NCBI GenBank assembly: GCA_032358165.1
Contig: JAALGY010000041.1
Location: 2,356,001-2,420,000, forward strand
Direction: 5' to 3'
Length of the DNA: 64,000 nt
DNA from: Diplosphaera chodatii
Lineage: Eukaryota > Chlorophyta > Trebouxiophyceae > Prasiolales > Stichococcaceae
How positions within the stretch are numbered: the stretch's first letter is position 1; each line of letters starts with the position of its first letter. The notes below the pieces were generated by a model, which ran no database searches, was not told where the DNA came from, and saw only the letters and a list, made by a program, of their open reading frames with translations. Shown here in pieces: positions 50,330-61,134 of this stretch. Position numbers and translations under genes: made by a program.

Positions 50330-53300
50330 TCAGCTTGCAGCAGCTCTGCGCTTCCGCTTCTTCTTCGGCTGAGCGGCCTCTGGCTCCATGTCTGGGCTCA
50401 TTCGCTGCTTCTTGCCATCTTGCAGGCCAGCACCTGTCACCGCCTCGTCTTCATAGTCATCATGGAATTTTGCTGCCGTCTTTGCCCGCAGCTCATCCAG
50501 CCCAGCATCCTGAAACCGCAATAAATCCTCGTTAGCGTGGACAGAGCATGCAGAGATGTTGCACAACCGTTCACTACAGACGCACGACGAACGAGCTCTG
50601 GGAAAAACTCCCCAAGGTGTGGTGCTACACACATTTCATGATGCTCAAAGCAAGGCCAGCACCTGTTCGGCCCATTCCACCACCAGGCGGCGGCCGTACA
50701 AATGTGTGCCGGCGATAGCTTCCAGAGCCGCCTGCGCCTCCTGCTTGGATGCAAAGTCCACAAAAGCAAACCCCCTGCATGCCCAGCCAAATGTTCAGCT
50801 GGATGACACTTGGTGCTTTTGCTCATGTTCAGCTGCAGTAGCAAGGTCAAAACATGCAGCCTGGGCGTGCACAGCGTGCTTGGCAGCAATACAGCAATGC
50901 TAAATGAATGCATCCCTGCCAGAGGCAAAAGAAGTGCAGACCTGTGGTTGCCATCAAACTTGCGGGGCAGCCGAGCGCTCTTGATGTGGCCGAAAGGCCC
51001 AAACAGGCCCACCAGGTCCTTGCGCGTGGCCTCAAACGCCACATTGCGCACCGCCTGCTCGGTGGGGCACAGGGCATACACAACTGAGCTCGTGACCGGC
51101 CAGACCAAACACGTGCAGCCACAGCATGCAGCTCGTAGCATGGTCCTCTCCCTCACGCCCCAAGTTGCCTGCCAGCATCGTTGCAGCTGCAAAAGCACCA
51201 TCAAGACCGATGGCCCAAGCGCACCAGCTTGGTGGTGTTGGCTTTGCCATCCTTGGCAGCCTTGCCAGTCTGTCCGCCATCGTCCGCCAGCCGCCTCCGC
51301 TGGCTGAGCTGGATCAGCAGCTTGTGTCCATCCAGCTCCGAGCCCTGCATGTGACGGGTCGCAAAAGGCTCGGCAGTTTATGCAGCACAGCACACTGAAG
51401 GGACTTCGAGCATCCCCTTCTCCCTGCCCTGAGCAGCAGACACATCAAAAGGCAGTATGAGTTACACGGACAGACTGTCATGCAGGTATGCCTGACGGCA
51501 TGGAGGTACGGTGCAACATGGTAGGAACAATTTGTCCCCTGGAACAACGTTTCAAAGACGTATCAAGCGATCCAGACTGTTACAGCTGATGCGGGCACAC
51601 TCTGGATTAGATGCAGACATAGGCGCATATACTGGCACCATACCTGCAGCCGCTTGAGCACAGCCTTGGCGACATCCTCTGACGAACACTCCACGAACCC
51701 GAAGCCCATGGAGAGCTGCTCCCCTGTTTTGCCCTTTTCTTGCCGCATGGCCACCTGCATCCAGCATTTGCAGGCTGGCAACCGCAGGTATGGCAGATGG
51801 AATAGTCCATGGAGAAGAATACATGGAAGGGTGCCTCGTGGCTCAAATGTCTGGCAAGTATCTGTGTGGTTGCAAGCCAGCTGTAAGATGCACCTTTGCT
51901 GAGCGACATGTGCCGCCCACTGCCGAGGCTGCTTTGTCAACGTGACGTCGGAGCGAGGCATCATCTGCAGCGTACAGGACATACAAGTGCAGCTAGTGAA
52001 GTAGAATTGGAAGACATGCATGCCTCGACAGTGAAAACTGAATAGGCATGCAGTTGCGTCCGGAGGCTGATCACACCTGTCTTCCATGCCAGGTTCTTGA
52101 CATACAGTGTTTGCGGCTCTGCTTCGGCCTCATCAACTGCATCTGTGTGTGGCCCTGCCACCTGTACACTTGCCGCTGGCTCTGCTTCACGTGCGTCAGC
52201 AGCGCTCTTGGTGACCTGCAGCACACTCGAGTGATACCATGCTTGGCATGACTGGACCATGCAACGAACACATGGAGCTGGCCTGATGCGCAAGACCATC
52301 TTGTGTGGATGCGCACACATATGCTTTGCAAGGGCTGCCCATGCCGCCGCGGACGCACTGATGCTGTTGCAAGGGCTGGCCCGGCGAAGATGCCAGCTGG
52401 CGCCCACTCGAGGTAGAGGGGCACGTGCTGCAGGCGCCGGTATGCCAGCCCACGGAATGCGGAGCGCGCGTCGGACGCCTCCAGGTACTCCACCAGGGCC
52501 AGGACCCTGGTGGGCGGCAGCACCAGCCGGCTGATGTCCCCATGCCGCCCGAACAGCTCCTGCAGCACACGATGTCTGCGTTTGTAGAGTTGACCTCAAG
52601 GACATCAGAGCTCCACGTCAGAGCTCCAGATCTGGGAAGACTGCTCACAAACGCCGGGTTAGATGCGTTTTTCTGAGGGCTACAGCATCGCTGGGCTTCC
52701 CTTTCCTGAGCTGCTGCACACTGCTGGGACCAGTCGTATGAACTCAAGATGTGCCAGCTATATGCTTTGCACCGAGCGTCATTACTGCAGGCACTGCCGG
52801 CACCTGCAGCTCCTGCAAGGTGACTGAGTAGGGCAGGTTCTTGACCAGCAGCGTTGTGGAGGAGCGCTCCACTGCCTTGCTGCCTGCTGCCTTGCCAGAC
52901 GCTGCTGCTGCCTCCTCTAGCTTCTCGACTGCCACACCTGCAGAAGCGCAGAGCCAGACTCTCAAGTCTTGCATGAAGAATCTGCTCGACCGCCTGCTGT
53001 TGCTACAAAGTTGCCACACATGAGCCCTGATAACGGTTGTCTCGGCATATGGCATCACAGTCCTGACAGAGCAGGGTGTCATGCTGCAGCTGCTGTAACA
53101 GTCAGCTTTGTGCAGGAGCAGCGTTGCTGCAGGCTGGGCACCCGCTGGTGTCCGCTTCATTGGTATAGGTGGATGCACAGGCCCGGGGGACACTCAGCAT
53201 GGTCAGGTGCTGGACCCTCGTGAAGCATCACCGGCGTCGCCCAGCGCCGACTTGGTGGCGGCGATGACCTGCGTCTCCCCCAGCGCCTGGCGCACAGCCA

Positions 53301-56275
53301 TGTCCGGCGCCCCGGGGTCCAGCAGCTCCGCCTTCGTGATGCCCAGGTGCGCGGCCACAGCCTCCGCCACCTGCCCATGGACAGCCGCTGTTGAGTGTCC
53401 CGACATGCTGCTTTGTGATAGGGTGGCAGCCGGCCCCAATATAGGAACCAAGGACCTGTTGGCAGTGCCTGCATGATGATGCCCGCCAGGCGCAGCGGCA
53501 GAAGTAGGCAGTGCAGCAGGGCATGTGTGCTCGCACCGTATCGGCACGAACGAACAGCGAGTTCCAGGCGGCGCGGGAGCCAGCGTTCTCACGGCGCACA
53601 GCCTCACGCTGTGCCTTGAAGCCGCCTTTGACTGCCTGCAGCAAGTGCATTTGACACTCGCAGAACAACTTTGCTGGCGAGAAGGTACGAGCAGTAGTGA
53701 TTGGATCTCGGCAACCTGCAATGTTGTGCTTTTACAGCGGGCACCACGCCAGTCTGCAGACTCCAAAGCACGCAGATATATGCAAGCAGGCGAAACACGC
53801 CATTCACCAGGCGTACAGATGCATCTGGTCCAGCAACCCCTCAGACTCACCTGAGTGCCCTCCTTCTCGGCAGGCCCTGGAGGCGGCCGGTGCCCCGGAA
53901 GCACATGCAGCAGGCGGCCCTGGAACACGGTGCCGTCCAGCGACGCATGCGCGTCCACCGCGTCCGACGGCTCTGCAAACTGCGCGAGCGCAATGCCCTT
54001 GGACCGCTTGGTCGTCCTGCAACAACACCACAAGCATACCATGGCCACATGTGATTGGTCGCCATGTCAATCGCAAAACCCCTGCAACTGCTGCGCTGCA
54101 CTTCTGGGAGGAGCCGGGTGCCACTTGTGCAAGCAGTGTTGCTGCCTGGTCACTGTGTGAAGTGTCGTTAGCCTTGCCAAGGGCGGCAGTGACCTACTTG
54201 TCGAGGACCAGGTGCACGTCCGTCACATTGCCGAATGGCTGCAGCAGCTCCGACAAGTCGGCCTGTGAACGCAGCACCCGAATCGGCTGTCATCATGCGC
54301 ATGTTGTCTTCAACCACCAGTGCAGTCGGGCCCGTGATTGCCACATGCATCGACTTCTGTGATTGTCACCTCGGTAGTTCCGTATGCCAGGTTGCGGAGG
54401 AACAGGCGCCCTGTGTCGATGATGGTCGCAGCCGCGTCAGAGGCCGCCACCACCTGCGGCGCCGGTCCTGTTGCAACATCGCCTGAGCCTGCAAGTATGC
54501 ACAACCACATCGTGATATGGCGGAGATGGGCCAGTGCTGACCCAGATGCTGAGGAGCCCTGCCGCACAGGCGGCAGACTCACATGCACGCCTTGGTCGCA
54601 GCTGCAGAGCACTATGAGCGACGAGGAGGGATACACCCTCGGCCCTGGCACCTGAGTCGCCTTCTACACCATCCGCACGAGCGACTGCTGCCTCTGCAGT
54701 CTCCCCTGCCTCATCGCTGCCGTCTGCATCCTCACCCTCCGCTGCCTCCGGGTCATCCCCGCTGCGCTCTCCTGCTGCCGAATCCTCTGTATCCTCATCA
54801 GAGCCGGACGCAGCAGGTTCGTCCGCCAAAGACTGCCTCATGCGGCTCTTTAGGTAGTCCAAGTCTGATACGCCAGCGTCTAACACGACAGCGTCCTTGG
54901 GAGCATCTGCCCCCTCGTCTTCATCCTCATCCGACATCTGCTCAGCAGTATCTGCAAGGCAGCACGACGTGTGTCACCACGCCTGGGGCCAGCGGCGACA
55001 CTAATCGCATGTTCGTATGTACTGTGTCTGATGGCACGTTTTCATGTCATGATGTGCGTAGCTGCTGGCAGCAGGTGGTCAGTGCTGGGGACGGCTGAGC
55101 TGTCGAGTCACCTGCCGCCTGCTGCCGGGCTGCTGGCAGGTCCTCATACAGCTCGTCCTCCTCGTCTTCGCTGGCTGCCTGCACCGCTGCTGGCTTTCCA
55201 GGCTTTGCCTGCAGCAGCACACCAGCTGTGCATCTCGCCTGCCTCACATGACTGTCAGCTCGTTATTCCTGCGGAGAACCAGGCTCTGTGCAGCACGCAA
55301 CGCCACCTGCAGGAAGGCGCTGTGCAAACTCGCACCACATGCAAACACGCAAACAAATACTCTTTTTGCAGCTGCACACCTGCTGTAATTGCATGCCAGG
55401 CCGGCGGCTGGCTGCTGCTTCCATGTCATTGGACCAGATGGCTGCCTTCCGCCTTGGCTGCATGACTTGCAGGAACTCCTGCAGCTGTTCATCGTCCTCA
55501 CCTGCAAATGAGGTTAGACAGCGTGACTGCAAGCAGCACGATGCAGTATGCCTTGTGCATCGCCCAGCTGCTTGTCGGGAAGGCTGAACACCCTGGAGCA
55601 CACGCACAGCAGCAACTGCCCGCACTGAGCACCATGTTGTTGCTGTTGCTTCTTCTTCTTCTTCTTTTCCTTGACGGGCTGCTCTGGCCCGGCCTCCGCC
55701 GGTTGCTGCCGTGCTGTCTGCTGTGCATTGGCAGTGGTCCCAGGTGTGTACTTGCTCCAGGCTCGCGGCAACGCCTCTGCGCCCCGCTGGTATGCAAACT
55801 GCAGGACAGCATGATACATGATATGCGTCCTCAACCGCAGTTGGCAGCAATATAGATGGCTGTGGGCTGGTGATTGCACTACGAGCATGTTGCCGTGGCA
55901 GCTGACCTGGATATTCAGGCGGCTGGTGTCCAGATAGGAGTTATTGAAATAATCGAGTGCCGCCTGCGCGTCCTCGGCGCTCTTGAAGCCCACGAAGCCA
56001 AACTGCCGCGAGTGTCCGTCACTGCAATACGGACACATTCACTGCTTCAGGCGCAAGTGTAGCTCAGCTTGACAAAAACAGCAGGCGGTGTAGCAAGCGC
56101 CCTGCGTGCGCTGCATCTGATGGCTCCGCCATTCGGCAGACTCTCACCCAGCACGAATAACCTTGGCGTCTGTGACCTCGCCCTTTTCTCCAAAATGCTC
56201 ACGCAGCCTGTGCTCGTCGATGTACGCTGGCAAGTTCTTGACGCACAGCCTAGACGTCGCAGGATGTTCAGTCAT
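50330..56275 (-). CDS. MRD1: MRD1/RBM19, multi-RRM factor of the small-subunit processome
   Basis: Twenty exons (minus): 56275-56148, 56021-55907, 55798-55633, 55501-55380, 55208-55112, 54951-54652, 54482-54370, 54262-54198, 54016-53851, 53635-53537, 53370-53232, 52937-52804, 52559-52359, 52215-52077, 51964-51894, 51754-51644, 51344-51225, 51054-50942, 50774-50663, 50509-50330; 2691 nt, 896 aa. It binds pre-rRNA and the U3 region and is needed for early 18S cleavages. Five RRMs: [11 protein letters not shown] (~9), [11 protein letters not shown] (~335), [11 protein letters not shown] (~530), [10 protein letters not shown] (~650), [11 protein letters not shown] (~762), each with its RNP1 (for example [15 protein letters not shown]). 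This is the yeast-like number; animal RBM19 has six. A Lys-rich linker ([11 protein letters not shown]), an acidic block around 54.7-54.95 kb and a basic tail QPKKKRKRR complete it. Confidence 0.93.
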
Positions 56276-56745
56276 GCTGGTGAACCCATGCAGTGGCGCA
56301 TGCTCATGCAAGCTGCCTGCCTTCAACAGCCCTGACGCATCAAGCAAGCAGCGCAGCACTTGCAGAGTGACAAGCGTGAGAGATGAGGGGATCTTGTATG
56401 CTGTGCAAGTTGTGAATGAGCTCCCAGCACATGTCGCAATGCATGTAGTGCATTTCGGTGCTGACCATTTGCACATTTGCATCCTTGCATTTGCATCCTC
56501 GTATACATACATGCGGCATGCTTGCAACTCAGGAAGCAAATTTGCTGAGCAGCGGAATCAGCTAAAAGCGTTTGGCGCTCGCAAAGCTGCAGTGGACGTC
56601 TGGTTGTCCCCTTGCATTCGCAGCCGTCGCCGCGGCAGCACCACCCTGGCAGACCAGCCGGAGGCTACTGCAAGCCTTGGGGTACAGGACTGAGTGCAGC
56701 GAGACACAGCAAGCATCTATGTGACGACCTGAAAGCCGGCACAGC
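56276..56745. promoter_or_regulatory. Shared divergent promoter of MRD1 and FCF1
   Basis: 470 bases between start codons of two small-subunit processome genes. It contains repeated ttgcat words (about 56464-56505). Confidence 0.5.
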
Positions 56746-58066
56746 ATGGGGAAGGCGAAGAAGACCCGGAAGTTTGCTGAGGTCAAGCGCATGCTGAACC
56801 CAAAGGACCTCAAGGCCAAAAAGTGAGATTGATGGCCTGACTGCAAAGAAACCGCTGAAGCACGCTAGCTGTTGAACACGCCTCGAGTGTAAGTCATAGT
56901 CGCAGGCGCTGTACAGGATGCGCCTGAGTCTGCAGTACAACATGGTTGCAGGGACGCTGCGGCCATACAGAAGAAGAAGGCCAAGGACAGCGAAGTTCGC
57001 CATGTGTGAGTGCTATCATCCGGCATCAGCCGTGTTCAGCATACGTGTGCATGGACTGGTTGGCTGGGCGGTCGGGTGCAAGGTCTTCGGTTTGCTACTG
57101 TCCACATTGGCAAGGGCCAGTGACACGTCTGATGCCTCTGTCCGCAGGGAGAAAGTATCCACAGCGTTGTTCTTTCAGTACAATGCGCAGCTTGGGCCGC
57201 CTTATCAGGTGCTGGTGGACACCAACTTCATCAACTTTGCCATCAAAAACAAGGTGCGGTCAGGCATCAGCCAACCATGCGGCAAGTGCATTGACCAGGT
57301 TCTGCCTCTTCATCAGCCTAGCTTGCCGATCTTGTGCAGGCAAGTATGCCAATGCTGAAGATGCGATCAGCATCATCTGATGCCTCTACAATGATCCGGC
57401 TTGCAGATCGACTTGGTACAGGGCATGATGGACTGCCTGTACGCGGAGTGCATCCCGTGCATTACGCAGTGCGTCATGGCGGAGCTTGAGAAGCTCGGTC
57501 AACACTATCGTGTTGCCCTCAAGGTTGCCAAGGTGCGGCTGCTGGTGCAGTAAAGGCAGTGTATGCGATGAGCACATGTGTAACCCTTGCGCCATGCTGA
57601 AATGAATTTTGGCTGGACCAACAAGGCGCACGCGTCACAGCAGTCGCATGTCAAACTTGGGCTGTGTCTCTTGCAAGCACCAGATACCAGATAAGGTGCT
57701 GTCAGCAATGCAAGTCGGATGTTGTGCAGGACCCACGCTTGGAGGTTCTGCCTTGCATGCACAGCGGCACGTATGCAGATGACTGCATTTGTGAGCGGAT
57801 ACGCCAGCACAAGTGCTACATCGTGGCAACCTGCGACCGTGATCTACGCCGCCGCATCCGCAAGGCAGGCCTGGCATGGTGGCAAGCTGCATTGTTGATG
57901 TGCTTGGTGGCTGCTGCATTTGCACGCTGGCAGACGGGCAGGCTGACATCCGAGGTGTCTGGCATGCGTGCAGGTGCCAGGCGTGCCCATTATGTATATT
58001 GCCCAGCACAAGTTCACGGTTGAGCGGCTACCAGAGGCTACGATGGGCGGGGCGCCACGCAGATAA
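56746..58066 (+). CDS. FCF1: FCF1/UTP24, PIN-domain endonuclease of 18S rRNA maturation
   Basis: Six exons: 56746-56822, 56952-57005, 57148-57253, 57407-57532, 57730-57864, 57974-58066; 591 nt, 196 aa, the family's normal length. FCF1/Utp24 is a nuclease of the SSU processome thought to cut at the 5' end of 18S rRNA and in ITS1. Start [20 protein letters not shown] is nearly universal in the family. PIN-domain acids: the Asp in [14 protein letters not shown], the Glu in [10 protein letters not shown], and those in [10 protein letters not shown] and [14 protein letters not shown]; end [20 protein letters not shown]. The intron at 57865-57973 begins with GC (gcaggc), and no GT in frame would do. 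The exon 56952-57005 replaces the acidic linker seen in other species by a short Lys-rich one. Confidence 0.95.
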
Positions 58067-58467
58067 CGGGCCAAATCGTACAGCACTCCCCTCTCATGGG
58101 TATCAGCATGCCCTGTGTTCATTATTGCTAGCGTGGTTTGTGGACGTTTGCCGGGTTTGGTCATGTGTCCAGTTTGTGGGCTGGGAAAACAGTACAGGCT
58201 GCTGCCACGAAGCGCTGATCGTATCTCATCTCACAGTTTCTGGGATTTTGCCTGTAACGGGCCCCAGGCAAGGGCATTCCACGTGCCAGTATGCATCATT
58301 GACACGTTATTCCCACGCGATGCTGTACTGCTGCAATAGCCCCAACACCACCAGCAACATCGTTTATACCCATGGTTGCCTGTCAACCAGTGTGATTCGC
58401 CAACCCTGACCAGTGCTCAGGCGTCTTTCATGTGAGAACGGCTCCGCCTGACCAGCCGCCTCGGGAG
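58067..58467. other. Convergent 3' region
   Basis: 3' UTRs of FCF1 and the RNase-kappa-like gene. A TGTAA word near 58253 could be the FCF1 polyadenylation signal. No coding signal. Confidence 0.4.
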
Positions 58468-58962
58468 TCACATTTTCTGGTAGCCCGGCGCTCTGTGATT
58501 GTGCACCGTAAAGATGACGGCACATACGATGGCCAGGATGCCGTACACCGCGCAGATAAGCCATGCACCGTGTGCCGCCTTGTCACGCTGCTCTGGGTAC
58601 GGCATGTCCTTAACATACCATTCACCGAGGAACCTGCGACACGAAGCGCACTTCACAAGCTGCCAGACCAAACCGCACCAATAGCCCGACGTCTATGCGT
58701 TCAATAAATGTTGTATCAGCAGCTGGTCACAGGGCAAACACTGCGCAGGGGCCACCCACGGGTAGTCGTTCTGGATGAGGATGGCCAGGACGGCGAGAAA
58801 GATGGAGCCAAACGCCGAGATGAGAGCGCACGCCAGCGAGCCTGCGGGAGGTGTAGCAGGTGGAAAGGTGCACGTAGCGATGCTTGGATGCACCTGAAGC
58901 GCGGCAGAATGAAGTGGAAGTATGCAGGCACGGAGCGTACCGGTCGGTCCGCAGATAGCCAT
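58468..58962 (-). CDS. RNase kappa-like two-helix membrane protein
   Basis: Three exons (minus): 58962-58941, 58841-58760, 58633-58468; 270 nt, 89 aa. Two membrane segments: SLACALISAFGSIFLAVLAI and AWLICAVYGILAIVCAVIF, joined by a polar loop with DYPFLGEWYVKDMPYPEQRD, then a short tail HNHRAPGYQKM. Length, the N-terminal CGP start and the two-helix layout fit the RNase kappa family (RNASEK), a V-ATPase-associated endosomal protein in animals. The match is by layout and a few residues, so the name is tentative. The first exon encodes only seven residues. The donor after the Pro codon was picked because it alone keeps the loop in frame with the second helix. Confidence 0.65.
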
Positions 58963-59506
58963 GGTGGCGAATCGAAGGAGCTCAGGCCAAGGCGCGCGCC
59001 GCAGGTGAGACTCTGTCAAGGCTTGTACGCCTCACGGATGCGGCTGTGCTCCGTGACGCAACTACCTAGTATTGAGACTGCTAGCGTGACACTCTTGAGG
59101 TGCAGCTCGCACACAGCAGGGCCAGCTATGGCCTTAGGTCTCAAGATGCTGGTCTGTTGACGAGTGCACTCACGAGACTCTGTGCGCTGCTCAAGCTGCC
59201 GCGGCGAAATAAGGGACCTGGAGTGCTCAGCTGCCGTCAGAAATGAATAGGTACGCTGCAAGCTGATGTAGTATTGTGTCTCGACCTGCCAAGCACAAGT
59301 TGGTGCGAGGTGTTGGCTTTGGCTTTGGCTCGCTCCCTGCCTCCCTCGCACTGATGCAGGGTGGGCTCTGCTCTTCTGCTGATGAATGTTGCAAAACGTA
59401 GCATGGGTGCTTACAAAACGGCTTATTGCACAGATAGACAACATGCGCAGATGACTTCACACGCGTGGCGTGAAGCGGTAACAGAGGACCGCGACAGAAA
59501 GGCGCC
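58963..59506. promoter_or_regulatory. Divergent region between the RNase-kappa-like gene and the next
   Basis: About 540 bases. No convincing ORF. Holds a short hexamer-type repeat (ttggct) near 59315-59326. Confidence 0.4.
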
Positions 59507-60412
59507 ATGATCCGCAACAGCCTGTTCGCGCCGCGGCAGGCAACAGGTGAACTGAGCCTGTGGTCTCAGTACCTACCGTGCCTGTAACAAACATCGTTGT
59601 AGATCACAGACTTACTGCTTGCTTACTCCACATTGCTGCGTGTTCTCAGATGCCCAGGACGGGGAGCTGGACGCCGGCAGCGACTTGCTTGCTGCGGTGG
59701 GCATCACGCAGCGCATGTACAAGCATGCCACCACCCGGCCGCTGGGCAACTACTTTGCAGGCGTCGTAGGCGGAACGCAGCTCTTCAGGTGCTTACCAGT
59801 GCCACTGTAGGCGCCAACACGTCTGCTGCAAACAGGGAAGAACGGCTAGTTGGCCGGATGCGTAATGCCCATACATCCGCTGCAGAGGCAGCCAAGCGGA
59901 CCTGGGCCCGCTCACAGGCATATATGCCTCAAGCAATGCACCGGACTTCCGACCACTGGATCGCCGCATGAGCGCCGCTGCATTCGCGCTGCAGCCTGGC
60001 ACCGCCGCGCTTTTGGAGGTGAACGAGTTGCCTGCAGATTGGAGCTCACCAAAGATGACGACGCGGCCAGGTCTTAAACAATTTCAGCCCAACCTGGGCA
60101 GGAGCGACGGGGTCAGGCGGTGGCTTCAGAGGACTTGCTGGGCACACCTGCAGTGCCCATTGCAGTGCTGCAGCCCAGCATTGCAGTCAAGTCACCCGGC
60201 AGTGATGTGAAGAAGGAGAAGCGGAAACGGGACAAGAAGGAGAAGAGAGAGAAGAAGGAAGACAAGAAGGTGAATAGCATCCCACCTTTAGAAGCGCTAC
60301 ATGCCAACCCTCTGGCTCTCTTATTGGGTGTCAGCTATTAGGCCAGCATCACACCTTCATCAACCTCATGCATTGCTACCTGCAGCGGAAGGTGTCGCCC
60401 TCTGCAGCATGA
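59507..60412 (+). CDS. Hypothetical protein with a Lys-rich nuclear-type tail
   Basis: Six exons: 59507-59546, 59650-59788, 59836-59861, 59918-60070, 60130-60269, 60386-60412; 525 nt, 174 aa. The first two thirds are mixed globular-looking (GSDLLAAVGITQRMYKHATT, RPLGNYFAGVVGGTQLF, APDFRPLDRRMSAAAFALQP then GTAALLEVNELPADW). The tail is a run of Lys/Glu/Arg (EKRKRDKKEKREKK), a likely nuclear localisation signal. I do not recognise the family; a small nuclear protein such as a Mediator or chromatin subunit would fit the look but I have no proof. The 26-base third exon is weakly supported and the last exon is a guess. Confidence 0.55.
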
Positions 60413-61134
60413 GTGTGGTAGCGCCGCATAGTCTTGAATGACCCGAGACTTCACGTTGAAGATCTGAAGGCCATGGGGTCCCAAGGTGAGCCAGCTCTGT
60501 ACCTGTGCTGAGACGCTCCTCACTGCTCAACTGTTATCTTTGCATGTCGCATGTTGGCTGAAAATGAGCACCTTGCTTCAAGACCATGGCTGGCAGCCAT
60601 GCTGAACGCGCCTTCACACTACAGCGCGCTGATAGACCACTGACAGCTTTGTGCAGGTCATCGTCTGACGGCGAGTCTCAATCAGATGCGCATCATGAGT
60701 GGGAATGTCTGGCACGAGCGCACATGCCCATGTCAGTTATTGGGTACAGCGGAGGGGAAGACCCAGGACATATACCCAGTGGGTATACACAGTGAGCCAC
60801 AGCCACTTATTTATGATTGCGTAGGACCTTAGAAAGTGAAGCAGCACTGCAATGAAATCTATCTGAGTTCGGGAACAAGGAGCTTGGTTTCCACCGGCCT
60901 GCAAGCGAACAACCAGATAATGCTTTTCAATATGAGTTCTTGCCGCTCCCTCTGCCCACAGCTGCTGCCCATATGTTCGTGCTGCCTCAGCGAGATCAGG
61001 TCACCTGTTCTGTTGTGTCTGACGGGCATTAGCTGTCGCCAGGAGGCCTCAAGCAAGGAGCACAGCAATTGCTATTGCTCACGCAATTGCTGCACTGCGC
61101 TGCTGCTGCACACTCCCGACCAGACGATTAACGC
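60413..61134. other. Convergent intergenic region
   Basis: Between the Lys-rich gene and the PPOX stop. A frame at 60.66-60.79 kb (SSSDGESQSDAHHEW) could be an alternative last exon of the Lys-rich gene but the phase does not fit. Otherwise empty. Confidence 0.4.

Noticed and set aside
60071..60087. A 17-nt intron in the Lys-rich orphan gene.
   Set aside because: Using the acceptor at 60129 gives a 59-nt intron with the correct phase, so no tiny intron is needed.
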